Positions 21,522 to 22,943 of a stretch of DNA of 22,943 nt are shown in pieces; positions within the stretch are counted from its first letter, which is position 1; every line of letters starts with the position of its first letter. The DNA lies in NCBI GenBank assembly GCA_900317795.1, contig ONIF01000028.1, positions 1 to 22,943 on the forward strand, read 5' to 3'. Source of the DNA: an uncultured Eubacteriales bacterium. GTDB lineage: Bacteria; Bacillota; Clostridia; Oscillospirales; Acutalibacteraceae. The notes under the pieces are model-generated. The model searched no databases. It saw only the letters and a list, made by a program, of their open reading frames with translations, and was not told the origin of the DNA. Made by a program: the position numbers and the translations under genes.

Positions 21522-21670
21522 TCAACTGCATAAGACGTGCCATAGCAGGTTACTGGCAGCGTGACAGCTGGAAAACGCTGATAAAACGTGCCATGGAATG
21601 CGATAACAGCTGGGTGCGTTCCGCAACGGAATATATCAATCTCTACCGTGAAGTGATAAACGAGGGCTGA
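21518..21670 (+). pseudogene. glgA: Detached C-terminal part of glycogen synthase
   Basis: These 50 codons read MINCIRRAIAGYW...SWVRSATEYINLYREVINEG, the normal end of GlgA: a helix with W, then an AMxxDxSW-like segment and a final LYxxxI helix. In the glycogen synthase fold this end packs back on the N-terminal domain. It has no ribosome site of its own, but its ATG overlaps the stop of the first part as ATGA, so re-initiation could make it as a separate chain. Alternatively the whole is a broken gene, or the extra five bases are a sequencing or assembly error. Confidence 0.8.
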
Positions 21671-21703
21671 AATTTTCTGAACTATTTTTGAAAAGATAAT
21701 ACA

Positions 21704-21746
21704 AAAATGCGGTTATGCGGATGAAATGATTGCGTAACCGTATTTT
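21704..21746 (+). terminator. Probable terminator of the glycogen operon
   Basis: AAAATGCGGTTATGC (21704-21718) pairs with GCGTAACCGTATTTT (21732-21746), with two G-T pairs, around a 13-base loop. The T tract is part of the stem and short, so the terminator looks moderate in strength. It starts 33 bases after the end of glgA. Confidence 0.7.
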
Positions 21747-21879
21747 ATGTGGAAAAAAAGTATCATTTTGCACAAAATTTTAAGTAAAATTCTTATATGA
21801 CTTTTGGGATATAAAAGAAAAATAAACTTTGGGTTATGTTGTAAAATTTTCGTGAAAATAAGAAAAAAAGGGTGAAAAT

Positions 21880-22107
21880 ATGTATCATTTGCCAAGACTT
21901 AGAGAAGTAAGACTTATGAAAAACATGAAACAGAAGGATGTATGTGCTATTCTGAACATGAAACAGTCACAGTACAGCAGGTATGAATCAGGTGAAGATG
22001 AAATGAAAATAGGTACTTTCATTGACATCTGTGAAGCTCTCAATATCTCTGCGGATTACCTTCTGGAACTTTCCGACGAACCTAAACAGATGGTGTCGGC
22101 TCACTGA
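21880..22107 (+). CDS. Small XRE-family helix-turn-helix protein
   Basis: This 75-residue protein is almost only a Cro/CI-type DNA-binding domain. LREVRLMKNMKQKDVCAILNMKQSQYSRYE holds helices 1-3, with the recognition helix around QSQYSRYESGE, and ALNISADYLLELSDEP ends the domain as in many XRE regulators. There is no effector or membrane domain. AAGGGTG precedes the ATG. It is a free-standing gene with its own terminator, so it is probably a DNA-binding regulator; its target is unknown. The inverted repeat at 21765-21778 lies about 100 bases upstream, which would suit autoregulation, but that is a guess. Confidence 0.88.
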   Translation: MYHLPRLREVRLMKNMKQKDVCAILNMKQSQYSRYESGEDEMKIGTFIDICEALNISADYLLELSDEPKQMVSAH

Positions 22108-22116
22108 ATTTGAAAA

Positions 22117-22150
22117 CAGCCGTCAAGCTTTTTTACAAGTTTGACGGCTG
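22117..22150. terminator. Bidirectional terminator between the XRE and VWA genes
   Basis: CAGCCGTCAAGCTT (22117-22130) pairs with AAGTTTGACGGCTG (22137-22150), with one G-T pair. AATTTTATTTTT follows on the plus strand and TTTTCAAATT on the minus strand. It lies between the stops of two converging genes and can serve both, better on the plus strand. Confidence 0.88.
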
Positions 22151-22165
22151 AATTTTATTTTTCAC

Positions 22166-22819
22166 TTATTTTCTGTTGTTGAAATCTTCGTTAATTTCGT
22201 CTGCCCAGTCCTCTGATATGCAGGCTTCGGCAAGAGGGGCTTCTCTCATTTTGAATATTGCCTTGCTTACAGCACCATATACAACGCCTGTACCTTTTTT
22301 GTCGGCTCTGTAATTGACGGCACGACTGCTGTCAATGCCAAAGTGTGAAGCTGTTTCAACAGCGTCTATATTTGCACCGATAAAGAGGAACTCCCAGCCA
22401 AGCTCTTTTTTCTGTTCAATCATCTTTTTAACGGTCTTGCTGTCAAATTTACGGCTTGCATTTTCCATTCCGTCGGTCGTGATAACAAAAATGACTTTTT
22501 CGGGAATGTCCTCTTCACGGGCATATTTGTGTATTGTCGAGATATGCTCGACAGCCATTCCGATAGCGTCAATCAATGCTGTACAACCGCCTACAACGTA
22601 ATCTTCATCTGTCATGGGCTTGATTTTGTCAAGGCTTACTCTGTCATGTATGATCCGGCTTTCGTTGTCAAAAAGTATCGTTGTAACAAATGCTTCGCTG
22701 TTCTGCTTTTTCTGCTTTTCTATCATGGCATTGAAACCACCGATAGTGTCACTTTCCAATCCGCTCATTGAACCGCTTTTGTCAAGGATAAATACCATTT
22801 CAGTTAAATTCTTTTTCAT
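22166..22819 (-). CDS. Cytosolic VWA-domain protein
   Basis: This 217-residue protein is a single von Willebrand factor A domain. The metal-site motif is complete: DKSGSM (Asp13, Ser15, Ser17), Thr80 in GGCTAL and Asp116 in ITTDGMEN. There is no signal peptide or membrane helix, so it acts in the cytosol, probably by metal-dependent protein binding. Relatives are often grouped with tellurite-resistance TerY-type or other stand-alone VWA proteins, but no ter genes are nearby, so I give no role. ATG 22819 is chosen because MKKNLTEMVFILDKSGSM is the usual opening; the upstream frame extension is AT-rich intergenic sequence. The ribosome site is weak. The window ends about 120 bases beyond its start. 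Confidence 0.85.
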   Translation of the reverse strand: MKKNLTEMVFILDKSGSMSGLESDTIGGFNAMIEKQKKQNSEAFVTTILFDNESRIIHDRVSLDKIKPMTDEDYVVGGCTALIDAIGMAVEHISTIHKYAREEDIPEKVIFVITTDGMENASRKFDSKTVKKMIEQKKELGWEFLFIGANIDAVETASHFGIDSSRAVNYRADKKGTGVVYGAVSKAIFKMREAPLAEACISEDWADEINEDFNNRK

Positions 22820-22943
22820 TTTGATAACCGTTACTGAAAACTTATAAAAAGTTACACCAGTTTCCAAGTTTTGAAAAATAAAGTAGTGAATTACCCGCTC
22901 AAAAGTGATAAAATGGTAAATGCACAAATAAACCAGGTATCAC

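Noticed and set aside
21880..22927. XRE regulator plus VWA protein as a toxin-antitoxin or defence pair
   Set aside because: The genes converge on a shared terminator rather than forming an operon, and the VWA protein has no nuclease, ATPase or partner gene in view.

Overview
The window looks like chromosome from a low-to-medium-GC anaerobic Firmicute, most likely a Ruminococcus-like member of the Oscillospiraceae. The reasons are strong AGGAGG-type ribosome sites, a glgB-glgC-glgD-glgA glycogen operon with a separate GlgD, biotin-dependent Na+-pump decarboxylase subunits, BspA/transglutaminase-type surface proteins and the NlpC/P60 plus PG_binding_1 wall protein. The taxon is inferred from gene content. 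Nothing here suggests a phage, plasmid or transposon; no tRNA, rRNA or CRISPR array was seen. No gene-free stretch exceeds about 300 bases.

Layout. (1) 203-2348, minus strand: a secreted, membrane-anchored cell-wall hydrolase with a Lys/Glu/Ser minisatellite linker and its own terminator. (2) 2638-7065, plus strand: a probable five-gene operon of ddl, murI, a DUF1934 protein, argS and a small membrane protein. It joins peptidoglycan precursor synthesis to arginyl-tRNA synthesis and ends in a hairpin terminator shared with the gene facing it. (3) 7092-9708, minus strand: an M3 oligoendopeptidase and a Bax-inhibitor-1 family membrane protein, the latter with a clear promoter. (4) 9830-12717, plus strand: a textbook promoter, then leuB, an OadG-like protein and oadB. 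(5) 12786-15512, plus strand: one secreted leucine-rich-repeat/transglutaminase protein with its own promoter and terminator. (6) 15638-21746, plus strand: the glycogen operon glgB-glgC-glgD-glgA. (7) 21880-22819: a small XRE-type regulator and a convergent cytosolic VWA-domain protein sharing a bidirectional terminator.

How the genes work together. GlgC, probably with the degenerate paralogue GlgD, makes ADP-glucose. GlgA polymerises it and GlgB branches the chain. MurI and Ddl make D-glutamate and D-Ala-D-Ala for peptidoglycan, while the divergent NlpC/P60 protein cuts or remodels it. OadB and the OadG-like protein are the membrane part of a Na+-translocating decarboxylase whose carboxyltransferase and biotin subunits are not in the window.

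No clearly new multi-gene system is visible. The best leads are four 7-bp tandem-repeat arrays that start exactly at stop codons (a fifth is intergenic); glgA split by a duplicated GATAT into two reading frames that overlap as ATGA; a 63-residue histone-like Lys-rich tail on GlgB; the Lys/Glu/Ser minisatellite; and an inverted repeat, TTTTG-CA-CAAAA, upstream of several genes.
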